From NCBI GenBank assembly GCA_024400565.1, contig JAKSMQ010000020.1:1-34569 (forward strand): 34,569 nt of DNA, given 5' to 3'. This document shows positions 33,183-34,569 of this stretch, piece after piece. The notes under the pieces are model-generated. The model ran no database searches. It was not told where the DNA came from and saw only the letters and a list, made by a program, of their open reading frames with translations. The stretch is from Bacteroidales bacterium. Lineage in GTDB: Bacteria > Bacteroidota > Bacteroidia > Bacteroidales > P3. Every line of letters begins with the position of its first letter. Positions within the stretch are counted from its first letter, which is position 1. Made by a program: the position numbers and the translations under genes.

Positions 33183-33538
33183 TTATTTGTGTGTTGCGTG
33201 AAGGTTGCCCCTCCTTGCTGTTTGTCTGTCGGGTCTTTGGGGGCTACCGATGATGCATCCATTGTGGTTGTCTGTCTCTTCCCTGCCGCTTCTTTGGCTC
33301 TAGGGCTGGACGTGAATGCAGAAGACTTGCCGAGCGGACTGCCTGAGGTCGTTTTATTGTTGGACTTCGTTGGTAAATGTCAGACTCTCAGTTGTTTGAA
33401 TAAATAATCCTGCCGGAAAACATTCTTGAGAATCTGTTGCATCAGGGTTTGGTTCATATGTTTAATGACCTGTTGGATGAATTAATTTTGTTTGTATAAA
33501 AAGCTGTTTTGGAAAAACCGTTTGCCTTCCGTTTGCCG

Positions 33539-33709
33539 TCATTGAAAACTACTCAAAGAGCGACCGATGACGCGTGTCAGACGGCTCGGATTCTGCGGAC
33601 AGATCTTTATAGCGGTCTCAATGTTGTCAACGCTCGCAAGTGCCGGTTCGAGTTGTGGCAACCCGAATCGTTCTACTTTGGCGTATCTTATTCCCTTGTA
33701 GGTACTCAT
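33539..33709 (-). pseudogene. Truncated N-terminal fragment of a type-B carboxylesterase-like gene
   Basis: A 56-codon frame begins MSTYKGIRYAKVERFGLPQ and continues with IKICPQNPSRLTRVIG before a TGA. Carboxylesterases of the alpha/beta-hydrolase type open with a GIPYA-like strand and an early CPQ; full proteins exceed 400 residues. The active-site GxSxG region is missing, and the following codons do not continue the family. It sits 31 bp downstream of the SUI1 gene in the same direction, so it was probably once an operon member and is now a remnant. Confidence 0.6.
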
Positions 33710-33740
33710 CTGTTTTTAATCAAAAGTGATTTCATATTTG

Positions 33741-34166
33741 TTATTTTGTTTGAGTGTAACCTTCCTTTTTGAGTATTTCAACGAGTCGCTGGCGATGGTC
33801 GCCCTGGATGATTATCTCTCCACCGACTTTAGTCCCGTTGGCAAAAGTAACCGAACCACCAACGCCACATTTCTGCTTCAACAGTTTGCAGAGTGCTGTA
33901 ATGTCTTCCTCTGAACCAACAAAGCCTTTTACAAGAGTGACAGTCTTACCGCCACGTCCTGCTCTTTCCATATTTAGACGCAGCTTCTGCTGATTATTTG
34001 GAAGTGTATCTGTCTCTGCCTGACTATCGTCTGAATACTCATAGTTAGGATTTGTTGAGTAAACGACACCAACACGCTTCTTACGGTCGATGTCTGTCTT
34101 TTCCTTATTATCGTTTGTCTCTTCCGTTGCTCCAAGGGCAGCGAGAGCATTTTTCCAATCAGCCAT
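33741..34166 (-). CDS. SUI1/eIF1-family translation factor (YciH-like)
   Basis: 141 residues. The C-terminal about 80 residues are a SUI1 domain (RGGKTVTLVKGFVGSEEDIT, then LLKQKCGVGGSVTFANGTKV and EIIIQGDHRQRLVEILKKEG), the fold of eIF1 that monitors start-codon choice. Residues 1-55 are a charged, low-complexity extension. Bacterial members (YciH) are thought to affect initiation fidelity. The start lies 6 bp after the stop of the disrupted yccF-like gene, so the two were once co-transcribed. Confidence 0.92.
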   Translation of the reverse strand: MADWKNALAALGATEETNDNKEKTDIDRKKRVGVVYSTNPNYEYSDDSQAETDTLPNNQQKLRLNMERAGRGGKTVTLVKGFVGSEEDITALCKLLKQKCGVGGSVTFANGTKVGGEIIIQGDHRQRLVEILKKEGYTQTK

Positions 34167-34172
34167 ATTCTC

Positions 34173-34537
34173 TTATATTCCTAATTCAACGTCCTTACCG
34201 AATGGCGCAAGTGAGAGACCTGCCATCTTGAAGTGTTGCTTACCCCAAGGAATGCCTACTACTGTAATACATAATGGTAATCTCTAATAATTAGATTGAG
34301 ATGGATTGCTGCTTCTTTTTGAGCGATTCTGAGAGGAAACGCGCAGGTGCATAGCGGTGCTATGTGCCAAGCGGTTACGCTTGGAAGCGCCAAAAAGAAG
34401 CAGCAAGACGCTCAAGCTAATGTTACTCATTTTTCTAATTTTTAGAGGTTACCTAATAGCAATCCGAAGAAGATGTGCATGAACCATGCCCATAGTCCTC
34501 CGAATATCAACCAAAATTTGTATAGTAAATTTTGAGT
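34173..34537 (-). pseudogene. yccF: yccF-like membrane protein gene split by an inserted element
   Basis: Two coding pieces match the YccF (DUF307) family: NLLYKFWLIFGGLWAWFMHI upstream, then LCITVVGIPWGKQHFKMAGL and SLAPFGKDVELGI at the 3' end. They are interrupted at 34276-34453 by a 178-bp element whose first codons introduce a stop (GNL*). Deleting the element and one copy of the TAAT duplication restores FFGLLLCITVVGIPWG in frame. Upstream of the first piece an in-frame TAA (34538-34540) occurs with no ATG after it, so the 5' end is also damaged, or an additional frameshift lies there, or the gene extends past the window. Confidence 0.75.
34276..34453. mobile_element. MITE-like inverted-repeat element with 4-bp target duplication
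   Basis: 178 bp. The 19-bp terminal inverted repeats (34276-34294 and 34435-34453) match at 17 of 19 positions and begin GGTAAYCTC. TAAT flanks both ends (34272-34275, 34454-34457). Inside, 16-bp arms TTGCTGCTTCTTTTTG (34306-34321) and its complement (34391-34406) and two central stems (34346-34368; 34367-34384, CCAAGCG/CGCTTGG) make it a nearly complete palindrome. It carries no transposase, so it is probably mobilised in trans. I do not recognise a named family. Confidence 0.85.
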
Positions 34538-34569
34538 TTATAATTTCAAAAAATGGATTCGCTGGTTAT

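Noticed and set aside
33189-33407. 72-codon plus-strand frame with a Cys-rich start
   Set aside because: No recognisable family, start overlaps the end of an 11-bp array, and codon use looks random.
33600-33670. Possible tRNA from a ggttcgagt T-loop-like word
   Set aside because: T-stem and acceptor stem do not pair; the region is better read on the minus strand as an esterase fragment.

Overview
The window looks like a Bacteroidales chromosome, probably Prevotellaceae or a near relative. The evidence is minus-7 boxes of the Bacteroidota form TAnnTTTG (mostly TATCTTTG) upstream of many genes, a type IX secretion sorting domain, signal peptides whose cleavage leaves Gln at +1, a TPP-riboswitch OMR-pnuT-TPK operon, and Bacteroidota-type protein families (DUF6266, DUF4369-like TlpA, DUF2520, a glutaminyl cyclase lipoprotein). 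Most genes are housekeeping and lie on the minus strand.

Layout. 1-831 is a gene-free repeat zone. 832-2076 (+) encodes a DUF6266-like protein with an InlB-type repeat, convergent with kbl (2169-3353). A minus-strand group follows: a small lipoprotein, a thioredoxin-fold protein and manA. A plus-strand group follows: a small membrane protein, efp, a glutaminyl-cyclase lipoprotein and a Rieske-like lipoprotein. The thiamine operon (12279 down to 8573, minus) is TPP riboswitch, TonB receptor, PnuT, thiamine pyrophosphokinase. 12980-15390 (+) is a compact cassette: alpha/beta hydrolase lipoprotein, AraC regulator, ABM-fold secreted protein. 15578-21574 (minus) holds mrdA, rodA, clpX, a nitroreductase and an EFR1-type flavodoxin-ferredoxin. 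22082-24820 is the B12-dependent ribonucleotide reductase nrdJ. 25105-28876 holds a T9SS cargo protein, DUF2520, DUF2795, cobalamin adenosyltransferase, NifU and Mrp. 28976-32156 is ctpA, a TlpA-like protein and a NUDIX hydrolase. The right end has a helical-repeat-like protein, a truncated esterase, a SUI1 factor, and a yccF-like gene split by a small inverted-repeat element.

Functional links. Thiamine is imported across the outer membrane, carried across the inner membrane and phosphorylated by one riboswitch-controlled operon. The cobalamin adenosyltransferase can supply the cofactor for NrdJ. MrdA and RodA form the elongation peptidoglycan synthase. Mrp and NifU are both Fe-S carriers. 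The glutaminyl cyclase can cap the N-terminal Gln exposed on the many proteins processed after ...AQ.

The main novelty is in the spacers. Five gene-poor spacers contain arrays built on an exact 11-bp period, several as inverted arms, apparently one diverged family. A 149-bp intergenic sequence carrying such an array occurs twice in opposite orientation, 12 kb apart, at about 95% identity. A 178-bp element with 19-bp terminal inverted repeats and a 4-bp target duplication interrupts the yccF-like gene; removing it in silico restores a continuous family-like reading frame.
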